The translations under genes and the position numbers were made by a program. A stretch of 64,000 nt of DNA from Thiomonas sp. Its GTDB lineage: Bacteria; Pseudomonadota; Gammaproteobacteria; Burkholderiales; Burkholderiaceae_C. Shown piece after piece: positions 18,807-26,691 of this stretch. The notes beneath the pieces are model-generated. The model did no database searches, was not told the origin of the DNA, and was given only the letters and a program-made list of their open reading frames with translations. The stretch spans positions 45,923 through 109,922 of the forward strand of contig DAICZP010000117.1 of NCBI GenBank assembly GCA_027311065.1, given 5' to 3'. Numbering within the stretch: the stretch's first letter is position 1; each line of letters opens with the position of its first letter.

Positions 18807-20414
18807 TCAGGCAGCCGCCCCGGCGAAACACCACCACGCCTCGCGGTCATGCTTGCGCAGCTTGGCCCGGTACATGGCGGCGTCGGCGCGGCGCAGCAGC
18901 TCACCCACGGTGGTGGCATCATGCGGATACAAGGCCAGACCGAGGGTCATCCCCACCGTCGCCTGCGCACCGGCGCCGAGTTCAAACGGTGTCTCGATGG
19001 TGGCGTGCAAGCGCGACAGGCCCGCTTCGATGGTGGCTGCGTCGTCATCGGGGCCGAGATCATCGAGCACACAGACGAATTCGTCACCCCCGAGGCGCGC
19101 CACGAAATCGCCGCCACGGATACCGCCGCGCAGGCGAAGCGCGAAGTCGCGCAGCAAGGCGTCACCCGCCTCATGTCCGTATCGATCGTTGATGTTCTTG
19201 AAGTCATCCAGATCGAGCAGTCCGATGGCGAGGCCGGCGCCATGGCGGCGCGCCCGCTCGATCGCGCGTGGCACATACTCCTCGATGGCCAGTCTGTTGG
19301 GGAGGCCGGTCAGCGCATCGGTCCGCGCCAGCGTCGATTCGGCGCGCTGCAGCGACTGGATGCGTGCCTTCAGATCAAGCTCATCGAGCCCATGACCCAG
19401 CAACGCGGCGATGCGCGCACACGCTTCGACGGTTTGCTCGTCGAAAGTCCCGCGCCGGGGCGAGCCAAGGGTCAAGACGCCCCAGATGTTTCCACCGCGC
19501 TTGATGGGAACGGCCAGCGCACTCAGCCAGCGGTTCTGCGCCAGGCCCTCGTGCCAATGCGCGAGCAGCGGGTCGGCCAGGGTATCGTTGCTGTACAGCA
19601 GTTGCTCACCGGTCCATGCGCGCACCGTCATCGACGATTCGTACTCCCGGGTCAGGCGCGGCCGCGCGGCATGCACCTGAGCCACACCTTCGCCGAAAAG
19701 CGCAAGCACGTCGAACATGGGGCGGTCGGCGCCGGGTCGCCCGATCCATGCTGCATGAAACAGCGTTTCCTGGACGATCTTGCTGCACAGGCTGTCAAGC
19801 ATTTCCTGCTCGCTGCGGCTTTGGATCAGTACGTCGCCCGAGTGCAGCAAGGCGCGGTGCAGCTTTTGCAGGTTCGCCAACTGCTGGCGTTGACGCAGCA
19901 GATCGAAGCTACGCTGCACCAGCGTTTCGGTCAGCTGGTTGACAGCTTCAGCCATCCGCAGCTGGGAGAGATCGCCAGCAGGAGTGGGGTCGCCGGAGGC
20001 GAGCGCCTGAATGTGATGTCCCAGCTGCGCGTCGACGCCCGCGACATGGTGCAAAAGCCATTGCCCAAGAAAGGTTATAACGTCCAGCATCACGTCGACG
20101 GGCTGCTCCCCCGCCACCGCGCGGGCTTCGCCGAGGAACGCCTCGAAACGCGCATGCGCGCGCAAATGCATGTCTCGATGCGCGGGGTCGATCGGGAGAC
20201 GCCGCATGAGCGCGGCCTCATCGCGGAAGTGTTCACGCGCGTAAACGATCAGTTCCGCCATCAATGCGTCGGCATCGGCCTGCACCATGCCGTGCGCGTG
20301 GCCGCGCACGGCAGCGTTGAACGCTTCGAACAGGCGCTGGTGCTGCGCATCGACGAGGCTATCGCCGATCGCGATCGACGGGCCCCACTGCAGATCGGGT
20401 AGTTCTTGCACCAT
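18807..20414 (-). CDS. hemerythrin-GAF-GGDEF diguanylate cyclase
   Basis: Diguanylate cyclase of 535 residues with an oxygen-binding-type N terminus. Residues about 8-135 are a bacteriohemerythrin with di-iron ligands at H25 (DAQHQ), H62 and E66 (EHFRDE), H83/H87, and H123 with D128 (LLHHVAGVD). A GAF domain follows (about 190-340), then a GGDEF domain with intact RLGGDEF (442-446) and a product-inhibition site RxxD five residues upstream (RGGD 433-436). The ATG at 20414 puts the hemerythrin fold right at the N terminus. Cyclic di-GMP output probably depends on oxygen or on iron redox state. Confidence 0.92.
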   Translation of the reverse strand: MVQELPDLQWGPSIAIGDSLVDAQHQRLFEAFNAAVRGHAHGMVQADADALMAELIVYAREHFRDEAALMRRLPIDPAHRDMHLRAHARFEAFLGEARAVAGEQPVDVMLDVITFLGQWLLHHVAGVDAQLGHHIQALASGDPTPAGDLSQLRMAEAVNQLTETLVQRSFDLLRQRQQLANLQKLHRALLHSGDVLIQSRSEQEMLDSLCSKIVQETLFHAAWIGRPGADRPMFDVLALFGEGVAQVHAARPRLTREYESSMTVRAWTGEQLLYSNDTLADPLLAHWHEGLAQNRWLSALAVPIKRGGNIWGVLTLGSPRRGTFDEQTVEACARIAALLGHGLDELDLKARIQSLQRAESTLARTDALTGLPNRLAIEEYVPRAIERARRHGAGLAIGLLDLDDFKNINDRYGHEAGDALLRDFALRLRGGIRGGDFVARLGGDEFVCVLDDLGPDDDAATIEAGLSRLHATIETPFELGAGAQATVGMTLGLALYPHDATTVGELLRRADAAMYRAKLRKHDREAWWCFAGAAA

Positions 20415-20535
20415 GGTCAAAGGCTCTTGAACACTCCTCCGGCGAAGGACGACGTCAACTCTTGCTGCAATATAAACGTTTCTGCTGCCGCCGAGATGTA
20501 TCCGTACGCGACAGAATGTGCGTACGGCAGCGCCG

Positions 20536-21450
20536 TCAGAGACCGCTCGGTACCCGATGCGATTGCAAGTCGGCACGCATGCGCGCATCTTCGGCGAGCA
20601 AGGACGCACGCTGCGTCGCCTGCATGGGCGCCGCGTCCACGTCCTGGTCCACTTGCGTCAGGTCGGCCAGGGCTGCGTCCCATTGCCCGAGGTGCGAATG
20701 CGCGGCGATGGCAATGCGGGCAAACGCGCGGCGCTTGGGCAGTGTGTCCATTGCCGTGAACTGGCTGACGTAACGATCCGTGAAACGCGCGACAACAGCG
20801 TCCTGGCCATGGGCCAGCAGGCCTTGCAGGACGCGATGCAGGCTGACCGCGTCGGCGCGCGGTTGCAGCAGCGCGGCAAGACGCTGCGTTGCCGCTGCCG
20901 CGTTGCCATGGGCGTATTGCTGCAACGCCTCAAGCGCCTCCATGCGTTCCCGCGCCACGGGGTCAAGCCTTCCCGCCAGCGGCGCACATTGCGCACGCGC
21001 CTGCCGGGTCACGTCCTCGGATGGCGCGGACGCGAAAAAGGCGGTATCCAGAGCCACGTGGCAGGCCGCGCGCTGACGCGCCCCCCGGGTGACGGAGCGC
21101 AACGGAACCTGGACCACCAGGAGCAGCAGCAACGCGCCAGCGACGGTGAACTGGCGCCCCTGACGCCAGAGCCCGATCAGTAGAAGCGCAAGGGACAACG
21201 CCGCCGTGACAAGTCCGAGCCCCGGCAATCCGGCGTGCAAGGCCAGATTGAAATTCAGCGGGTAGCCGAGTAGGGCTCCCGCGGCCATGACCAGTCCCGT
21301 CCAGGGGGCGACGAAGGCCTGCGCGGACGCGTGGATGGAGGGCGCCAGGACCGTGACAGCGACCAGGTTGCACAGATAGAGCGTCATGCCGGCAAGCATT
21401 CCGCCCACCACGGCGCGCGCGACCGCGCGTCCGACCGTTGCCTGCTTCAT
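20536..21450 (-). CDS. unknown membrane protein with helical C-terminal domain
   Basis: Not recognised. The 304-residue protein has an N-terminal membrane domain of about four helices (AVVGGMLAGMTLYLCNLVAV; FVAPWTGLVMAAGALLGY; LGLVTAALSLALLLIGLW; TVAGALLLLLVVQV) and a soluble C-terminal half rich in alanine helices with a TPR-like rhythm (ALQQYAHGNAAAATQRLAAL). The ATG at 21450 starts a basic N terminus. It lies 34 bases after the triple-PTPS gene and 121 bases before the hemerythrin-cyclase gene, all on one strand. Confidence 0.75.
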   Translation of the reverse strand: MKQATVGRAVARAVVGGMLAGMTLYLCNLVAVTVLAPSIHASAQAFVAPWTGLVMAAGALLGYPLNFNLALHAGLPGLGLVTAALSLALLLIGLWRQGRQFTVAGALLLLLVVQVPLRSVTRGARQRAACHVALDTAFFASAPSEDVTRQARAQCAPLAGRLDPVARERMEALEALQQYAHGNAAAATQRLAALLQPRADAVSLHRVLQGLLAHGQDAVVARFTDRYVSQFTAMDTLPKRRAFARIAIAAHSHLGQWDAALADLTQVDQDVDAAPMQATQRASLLAEDARMRADLQSHRVPSGL

Positions 21451-21484
21451 CCGGTTTTGATCCTGTGTGTTGTGTGCATGCAGA

Positions 21485-22612
21485 TCAATCCAGCACGGGC
21501 AGCGCCGGTTCGTCGGTTTCGAGGCCCGCGACACTTCCACATCCGGGCGTTTCCATCACATCCACCCGTCTGAGTTGGGGCAAGACTTGCGCCGTCGTGC
21601 GCAAAATCCAGGTAGCCAGCGATCCGGTGTCGGCCCCGGTCAAGCCATCGATCTCCGGCAAGGAACGATGATCCAACGCCTTGAACACGGGATCGAACAA
21701 GGTCCTGACGTCCCCGTAGTCGACAATCCAGCCCTGCACGGCGTCGAGCGGCGCCCGCAACTGGAGTCGCAGATCATAGGTATGGCCATGCAACCGGGAC
21801 TCCGGGGCCGTTGGCGGCGCATGCGCGAGCCGTACCGCACTGTCGAAGCTGAAGTCTTTCCAGATTCGCCACGCATGTCCATCGAAGTTCGCCCCGGCGG
21901 ACGCGGTTTCGAACACAGTGACCGAGGCGCATGCGGGCAGCGTGGCGTGCAAGCGCCGCCACAACCAGGCGGCGAGCATCTCGCTGGTCGGATTGTCGAG
22001 GCCTTCGAGGTCGTTGAGGCAACAGAAATCAAGCACACCTCGCAACGGCTCCCATGCCGCGTCGATGACGGCGAACTCGGTACCTGCGTGGACCCAGGCG
22101 TGGACCACCACTTCGAAACCATGGCCGTGCATCCGTCCGCACTTGTGGCCCGGCGGCACGCGTGGCAGCCAGTGCGCCGCCTGAAATGCGTAGCGCCGCC
22201 AGATCTGTGCACGGCCGTCGGCGTCGATGTCCACCCCTTGCGTCGAGGTGCTGCGCAGCGCGACGCGCACGCGACCGGCGACCCCGAGGCGGGTGCCGAT
22301 CCAGCGTGCCAGCGACAGGTCATCGGGGTTGTCGATCCATTGATTCAGGTACGAGTAGTCCAGCGGCGCGACGGCGTCACGCAAACGCTGACCGAGCATG
22401 ACCACCTCGCCGCCCGGAAACGTGGCCTCGGCATCCGCGGCGAACACAGAGACCTTGAAACCATGTCCGTGCAAACCGCGCCCGCGCGGTGCCTGCGGCG
22501 ACGGATCGAAGTGCCGCGCCGCTTCAAATCCGGCCGCTGCCGTGGTCCAGACATCCGCCCGCCTCGCGCCGTCACCGCCTCCAATGTTGCTGTTCCCCGC
22601 GCCCGCCATCAT
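21485..22612 (-). CDS. protein of three tandem PTPS/QueD (6-carboxytetrahydropterin synthase) repeats
   Basis: A 375-residue protein in which the ~120-residue PTPS fold occurs three times: about 22-135, 140-250 and 252-365. Each has the zinc-binding pair of its HGH box (H48/H50, H162/H164, H275/H277). The catalytic cysteine is present only in repeat 2 (CGRMHGHGF, C158); the Asp-His pair of LDHxxL only in repeat 3 (LDHRSL, D314-H315), being LDY and LDF in repeats 1 and 2. The ETxxA-type glutamate occurs in repeats 2 and 3 (E235, E354). PTPS enzymes form three-fold barrels, so this chain may be a covalent pseudo-trimer. The substrate is probably a dihydropterin triphosphate. Two ATGs, at 22612 and 22609, are possible starts. 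Confidence 0.88.
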   Translation of the reverse strand: MMAGAGNSNIGGGDGARRADVWTTAAAGFEAARHFDPSPQAPRGRGLHGHGFKVSVFAADAEATFPGGEVVMLGQRLRDAVAPLDYSYLNQWIDNPDDLSLARWIGTRLGVAGRVRVALRSTSTQGVDIDADGRAQIWRRYAFQAAHWLPRVPPGHKCGRMHGHGFEVVVHAWVHAGTEFAVIDAAWEPLRGVLDFCCLNDLEGLDNPTSEMLAAWLWRRLHATLPACASVTVFETASAGANFDGHAWRIWKDFSFDSAVRLAHAPPTAPESRLHGHTYDLRLQLRAPLDAVQGWIVDYGDVRTLFDPVFKALDHRSLPEIDGLTGADTGSLATWILRTTAQVLPQLRRVDVMETPGCGSVAGLETDEPALPVLD

Positions 22613-22800
22613 GGTTCCGTTGCTTGTTCATGCGTGCGAATTATCGCTTGACACCGAGCCTTCACCGCGAAGGTCACCCGGTTCGGCGTCGAACTTGCGC
22701 CCCCGGTTACCGGCGAGCTGTGGATACTTGACTGGATTTGCGGCTACATCTGGTTGTTTCATCGTTACCTTTGGTGTCATCCCGAGTCTCCGTCAGTTCC

Positions 22801-22820
22801 GTACCATTCAAAATAGGTAC
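22801..22820. promoter_or_regulatory. inverted repeat in the nsrR promoter region
   Basis: GTACC and GGTAC are perfect arms ten bases apart. A -10-like TACAAT (22818-22823) overlaps the right arm, and the nsrR start is 52 bases downstream. It could be an autoregulatory operator; no good -35 hexamer is visible. Confidence 0.4.
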
Positions 22821-22872
22821 AATGGATTCCACTATGCGCAGTTAATCAGTCGTATCAAGACTTGTCCAACGG

Positions 22873-23307
22873 ATGAAGCTCACGTCGTTCTCGGATTTCG
22901 GTCTGCGCGCGCTGCTGGTGCTGGGTAGCAGCAGCAGCGCGAGTTGGTCCAGCGCCGAGCTCGCGGCAAAGCTCGAGGTGTCAAGGGATCATCTGGTCAA
23001 GGTGCTGCAGCGTCTGGCTGCCGGCGGCTACGTCGCCACCACGCGCGGCGCCGGCGGCGGCGTGGCACTGGCGTGCGCCCCCGACGAAATCCGCCTCGGC
23101 GAGGTGCTGGCGTGGCTGGAGCAAGGACAGGTGATCACCGAGTGCTTTCGGGCCGATCAGGGGCATTGCGTGCTCACGCCGCACTGCGCGCTGCGCTCGC
23201 GCCTGGAACGGGCGCGGCGGGCGTTCTATGCCGAACTCGACAGCAGCTCCCTCGCCGACTGCCTCACAACGCAGTTGCACGCCTTCGTCGACACGACCCC
23301 CGTCTGA
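22873..23307 (+). CDS. nsrR: Rrf2-family iron-sulfur repressor NsrR
   Basis: Transcription factor of 144 residues that senses nitric oxide through an Fe-S cluster. The N terminus MKLTSFSDFGLRALLVLG is the NsrR hallmark, followed by the winged helix (VSRDHLVKVLQRLAAGGYV) and a glycine-rich wing. The cluster ligands are C91, C99 and C105, spaced C-x7-C-x5-C. A convergent gene codes for a hemerythrin protein whose promoter carries an NsrR-like operator, which supports the assignment over IscR. Confidence 0.88.
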   Translation: MKLTSFSDFGLRALLVLGSSSSASWSSAELAAKLEVSRDHLVKVLQRLAAGGYVATTRGAGGGVALACAPDEIRLGEVLAWLEQGQVITECFRADQGHCVLTPHCALRSRLERARRAFYAELDSSSLADCLTTQLHAFVDTTPV

Positions 23308-23444
23308 GAGCGTGCGCTGCTTCGTGATGCGCGCGGGCCGGCGCAATCGCTGAACAGCCCTTGCTGCTTGGGGCAAAATGGCGTTCCATCAGCTGCCCCA
23401 TGAGGTGGTCTGCGTCGATCGGAGCGCGTCGCAGCGCACGGCCG

Positions 23445-23996
23445 TCAATCAGATCCTGGCAGGGCAACGCCGCGGCGCTCGCGCATGGCACGCCCGATGG
23501 CGTCAAGCGCGACGTCACCCAGCAGGTGCGCAGCCATCGGCAGCAGTTCCGTTTGCTCGACCGCCATGTGCGCCGCATACGCCGCGCTGAATTCGCGCGC
23601 CGCCGCCGGATCCAGTACGCCCGCGTTGCCGCCCTCGACCGCCTGCAGCGCGGCATCCACCTTGGCCCACATGGCCTCGAGGTGGCGGTGCTCGGCACGC
23701 AAGCGCTCGGTCAGCTGGCGAATGCACACCGCATCCGATCCCGCCATCGACTCGAGCAGCGCGGGGAACAGGTCCTGCTCCTCGTCGGCGTGATGGTGCA
23801 CAGCGGCGGTACCGAAATACCGGCGGATCGCTGCAGCGACTTCACGTGCATCAGCATCGGCGCCGACGCGGCCGAGATGCTCAGCCAACCGGATCAGCGT
23901 GGCGCATTGCGATTCGATGCGCCCGTGACAGGCGGCAAGCATTTCCAGTGGCACCTCAAAACCGGTTGCCATCGCTGGCGTATGGCTGATCTGCAT
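23445..23996 (-). CDS. hemerythrin HHE domain protein
   Basis: A 183-residue helical protein with a hemerythrin-type di-iron site: H24 (AACHGRIESQ), HHHADEEQDLFP, EHRHLEAMW and a C-terminal HMAVEQTELLPMA. Such proteins bind oxygen or nitric oxide or repair iron-sulfur proteins after NO damage. The ATG at 23996 has a strong AGGAGG site. Transcription from TTGACA/TAATCT (24050-24078), with an NsrR-like operator over the -35 box, indicates induction by nitric oxide. It is convergent with nsrR. Confidence 0.88.
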   Translation of the reverse strand: MQISHTPAMATGFEVPLEMLAACHGRIESQCATLIRLAEHLGRVGADADAREVAAAIRRYFGTAAVHHHADEEQDLFPALLESMAGSDAVCIRQLTERLRAEHRHLEAMWAKVDAALQAVEGGNAGVLDPAAAREFSAAYAAHMAVEQTELLPMAAHLLGDVALDAIGRAMRERRGVALPGSD

Positions 23997-24049
23997 GCGA
24001 CCTCCTCGTGCTCCCCCGCAACACGATCTGGTCGCGCGGAGGCAAACAG

Positions 24050-24078
24050 AGATTAGACGCGCAAAGTGGTATTGTCAA
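24050..24078 (-). promoter_or_regulatory. sigma-70 promoter of the hemerythrin gene
   Basis: On the minus strand, a consensus -35 TTGACA (24078-24073), a 17-base spacer and -10 TAATCT (24055-24050). The expected start of transcription is near 24043, giving a leader of about 47 bases. Confidence 0.7.
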
Positions 24079-24086
24079 TGCAACTT
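24064..24086. promoter_or_regulatory. NsrR-type operator
   Basis: A 23-base imperfect palindrome of the 11-1-11 form known for NsrR: half sites AAGTGGTATTG and AAGTTGCATTG (9 of 11 identical), close to the enterobacterial half-site AAGATGYATTT. It covers the -35 box of the hemerythrin promoter, so binding would repress. It is also 147 bases upstream of fdxA on the other strand. Confidence 0.65.
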
Positions 24087-24232
24087 CGACGGTTCGCGTC
24101 AACGGAATATGCCGGCGAACGTCTACCCTTATGCACACATCATCGTTGGCGCCTCGGCGCGAACTGCCTACGATAGGGGCAAGGGCATCGGCCCCTCACA
24201 CTACACTTCTCACTCTCTAGACAGCATCTATC

Positions 24233-24556
24233 ATGACTTTCGTCGTCACCGAAAACTGCATACGCTGCAAATATACTGATTGTGTCGATGTCTGCCCCGT
24301 CGACTGTTTTCATGAAGGGCCGAACTTCCTCACCATCGACCCCGACGAATGCATCGATTGCGCGGTCTGCGTGCCTGAATGTCCTGCGGAGGCGATTTTC
24401 GCCGAGGAGGACGTCCCGGGCGATCAGCAGGCATTCATTGCCATCAACGCTGAACTGGCGCGCACGTGGCCCGTGCTCAGCAAGCGCAAGGCTGCGTTGC
24501 CCGATGCCGAGGATTGGAAAGGCCGCGCCGACAAGCTGCGGCTGCTCGAACGCTGA
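24233..24556 (+). CDS. fdxA: seven-iron ferredoxin FdxA
   Basis: Electron carrier of 107 residues with a [3Fe-4S] and a [4Fe-4S] cluster. Clusters are bound by [18 protein letters not shown] and [16 protein letters not shown]. The spacing CxxxxxxC with CP and the C-terminal extension (about 60 residues ending KADKLRLL-like) match FdxA of proteobacteria. The region between it and the hemerythrin gene (23997-24232) is a shared divergent control region, so NsrR may also influence fdxA. It is followed by the glycine-zipper gene after 29 bases. Confidence 0.95.
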   Translation: MTFVVTENCIRCKYTDCVDVCPVDCFHEGPNFLTIDPDECIDCAVCVPECPAEAIFAEEDVPGDQQAFIAINAELARTWPVLSKRKAALPDAEDWKGRADKLRLLER

Positions 24557-24585
24557 CGCTTCACATTCTTCCAGGAGAGGATTCC

Positions 24586-25329
24586 ATGCCGCAAGACCAC
24601 AATTCGCAGGGCCCGTCGGGCGCCAACGGCCAACCGGGCAAGGGCGCATGGGCGGCCGCAGGGGCGATCGGTGCTCTGGCCGTGGCTGCGCTGGCCATCG
24701 CTGGCTGGCGCGTTCTCGCACCTGCCGCGGCACCGGGGACCCCGGTGCAGCCAGCCATGCCGGCCGCGTTGTCGGCATCCATGGCAGCGTCCCGTCCCAA
24801 CGGGCAATCGGCGCTTGCCGTGACGAGCCCATCGGCCGCGCCGCAAGCGCCATCCGCCGGTTCGCTGCCGCGTCCGCGCGTCGAACCCGAGCGCGAACCC
24901 GAGTCCCGGCGTGAAACCCGGCGCCCGGAGACGCGCGAACGGGTGCGCGAAACACGGCCCGCTGCCATCGCCGCCATACCGGCCGCACCCCCCGCCTGCC
25001 CCGACTGTGCCACCGTCGAATCGGTCACGGCCGTACAGCATGAAGGCCAGGCCAACGGCGTTGGTGCCGTAGTTGGAGGCGTGCTCGGCGGCATCCTCGG
25101 TAACCAGGTTGGCGGCGGCAACGGTCGCACCGCAATGACCGTCATCGGCGCACTCGGTGGCGGCGTTGCCGGCAACGAAGCGCAGAAGCGCATTGGCGCC
25201 ACCACGGTCTACCGGGTGGAACTTCGCATGGACGACGGGGTCCGCCGCACCATGACCGTGAACACGCCTCCGCCAACCGGTATCCGCGTGCGCGTAGGGC
25301 AGGATGGATCGCTGACGCCACTGCAATAA
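24586..25329 (+). CDS. membrane-anchored glycine-zipper protein
   Basis: Protein of 247 residues. One N-terminal membrane helix (AWAAAGAIGALAVAALAIAGW) anchors it, followed by a proline/alanine/arginine-rich low-complexity linker (about 50-135) and a C-terminal glycine-zipper 2TM domain (GVGAVVGGVLGGILGNQVGG, then GALGGGVAGNEAQKR) ending in a strand-rich tail. It resembles the 17-kDa surface antigen/SlyB-like group that associates with the outer membrane, but here lacks a lipobox. AGGAGAGG precedes the ATG. A cell-envelope integrity role is a guess from the family. Confidence 0.8.
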   Translation: MPQDHNSQGPSGANGQPGKGAWAAAGAIGALAVAALAIAGWRVLAPAAAPGTPVQPAMPAALSASMAASRPNGQSALAVTSPSAAPQAPSAGSLPRPRVEPEREPESRRETRRPETRERVRETRPAAIAAIPAAPPACPDCATVESVTAVQHEGQANGVGAVVGGVLGGILGNQVGGGNGRTAMTVIGALGGGVAGNEAQKRIGATTVYRVELRMDDGVRRTMTVNTPPPTGIRVRVGQDGSLTPLQ

Positions 25330-25350
25330 GTGGCGACGGGGGGCGCGCGG

Positions 25351-26691
25351 TCAGCCCTCATCTGCGCCCAGGCCCTCGCGCGAAATCGCGAGGCGTCGCA
25401 TCTTGTCGTAGAGGGTCTTGCGCGGCATTCCCAGCGCAGCGGCGGCGACACTGATCCGACCGCCTGCGCGCCGCAGCGCCTGCAGGATCAACTGGCGCTC
25501 GAACGCGCCGACCTGCTGCTCGAACGACAGCGGCGACTGCGACAGCGCTTGCGACTCCTGCGGTGACAACATGCCGAGGACGAAGCGCTCCGCGACATTG
25601 CGTAATTCACGCACATTTCCGGGCCAGTCCCGGGTCATGAGGTCCAACGCGAACGCCCCCGGCACGACGGGCGGCGCTTGTCCGGCCGCGCGCGCGGCGT
25701 CAAACACAAACGTCTGAAACAACAGGGGGATATCCTCCACCCGTTCGCGCAGGGGAGGAATGTCGATGCCGACGACGGCCAGCCGGTAGTAGAGATCTTC
25801 ACGAAACCGGCCCTGCGATGCGAGACGGCGCAAATCGACCTTGGTGCCGGCGACCACGCGGCACTGCATCGGACGCGACTGGTTCGAGCCCAGGCGTTCG
25901 AAGGTACGCTCCTGCAAGACCCGCAGCAGCTTCGCCTGCAACCCCATCGGCATGGTCTCGATTTCATCCAGGAACAACGTGCCTCCGGCGGCGAACTCGA
26001 TCTTGCCGATGCGTCGACTGGCCGCTCCTGTGAACGCGCCAGCCTCGTGCCCGAAAATCTCGCTGTCGAACAAGGTCTCCGGCAAACCCGCGCAATTCAA
26101 TGCGACGAACGCATGGCGGTCACGTGCGCCAAACGCATGCAGGCTTCGCGCCGCCGCTTCCTTGCCAGTGCCGGTTTCGCCATGGATCAGCACACTGGCA
26201 TCCGCGTCTGCCAGCGAAAGGAGTTTGTGACGCAGCTCACGGATGGCCGGTGAGCGCCCGACAATGCGGGCCTCGATGCGTTGCGGCACGTCGCCCAGGG
26301 CGCGCGCGTCGAGGTATGCGCAACGCGTCAGCAGCGACTGGCGGGCGAGTTGCGCGAGTCGTTCGGAGGAAAAAGGCTTTTCCAGGAAATCCGCGGCACC
26401 CGCGCGCATGGACTCGACCGCCGTCTGCACATCACCGTGACCGGTGATGACGATCACCGGCAGGGCGGCGTCGATGCGCTTCACCGCCTCCAGCAGCGCA
26501 ACTCCATGCATCCCTGGCAGTCGGACATCCGTCACGACCACGGCGCGCATGCCGCGCTGCAGATGTTGCAGCGCCTGTTCCGCACTTTCCAGCGCGATCA
26601 CCTCCAGCCCTGCAATCTGCAAGGCTTGCGCGATGCCCAGTCTGACTTCCGGATCGTCTTCCACGACGATCGCCATGTGTTGCTCATCCAT
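25351..26691 (-). CDS. dctD: sigma-54-dependent response regulator, DctD type
   Basis: NtrC-family activator of 446 residues: receiver domain (about 5-120; phosphorylation aspartate in VVVTDVRLPGMHG), AAA+ domain (Walker A GETGTGKEAAARSLH; sigma-54 contact loop GAFTGA; Walker B LFLDEIETMP) and a C-terminal FIS helix-turn-helix (ISVAAAALGMPRKTLYDKMRRL). The start at 26691 overlaps the end of the kinase gene by 8 bases. It is the last gene of the livKHMGF-dctBD operon, whose promoter has a -24/-12 sequence, so it probably activates its own operon. Confidence 0.92.
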   Translation of the reverse strand: MDEQHMAIVVEDDPEVRLGIAQALQIAGLEVIALESAEQALQHLQRGMRAVVVTDVRLPGMHGVALLEAVKRIDAALPVIVITGHGDVQTAVESMRAGAADFLEKPFSSERLAQLARQSLLTRCAYLDARALGDVPQRIEARIVGRSPAIRELRHKLLSLADADASVLIHGETGTGKEAAARSLHAFGARDRHAFVALNCAGLPETLFDSEIFGHEAGAFTGAASRRIGKIEFAAGGTLFLDEIETMPMGLQAKLLRVLQERTFERLGSNQSRPMQCRVVAGTKVDLRRLASQGRFREDLYYRLAVVGIDIPPLRERVEDIPLLFQTFVFDAARAAGQAPPVVPGAFALDLMTRDWPGNVRELRNVAERFVLGMLSPQESQALSQSPLSFEQQVGAFERQLILQALRRAGGRISVAAAALGMPRKTLYDKMRRLAISREGLGADEG

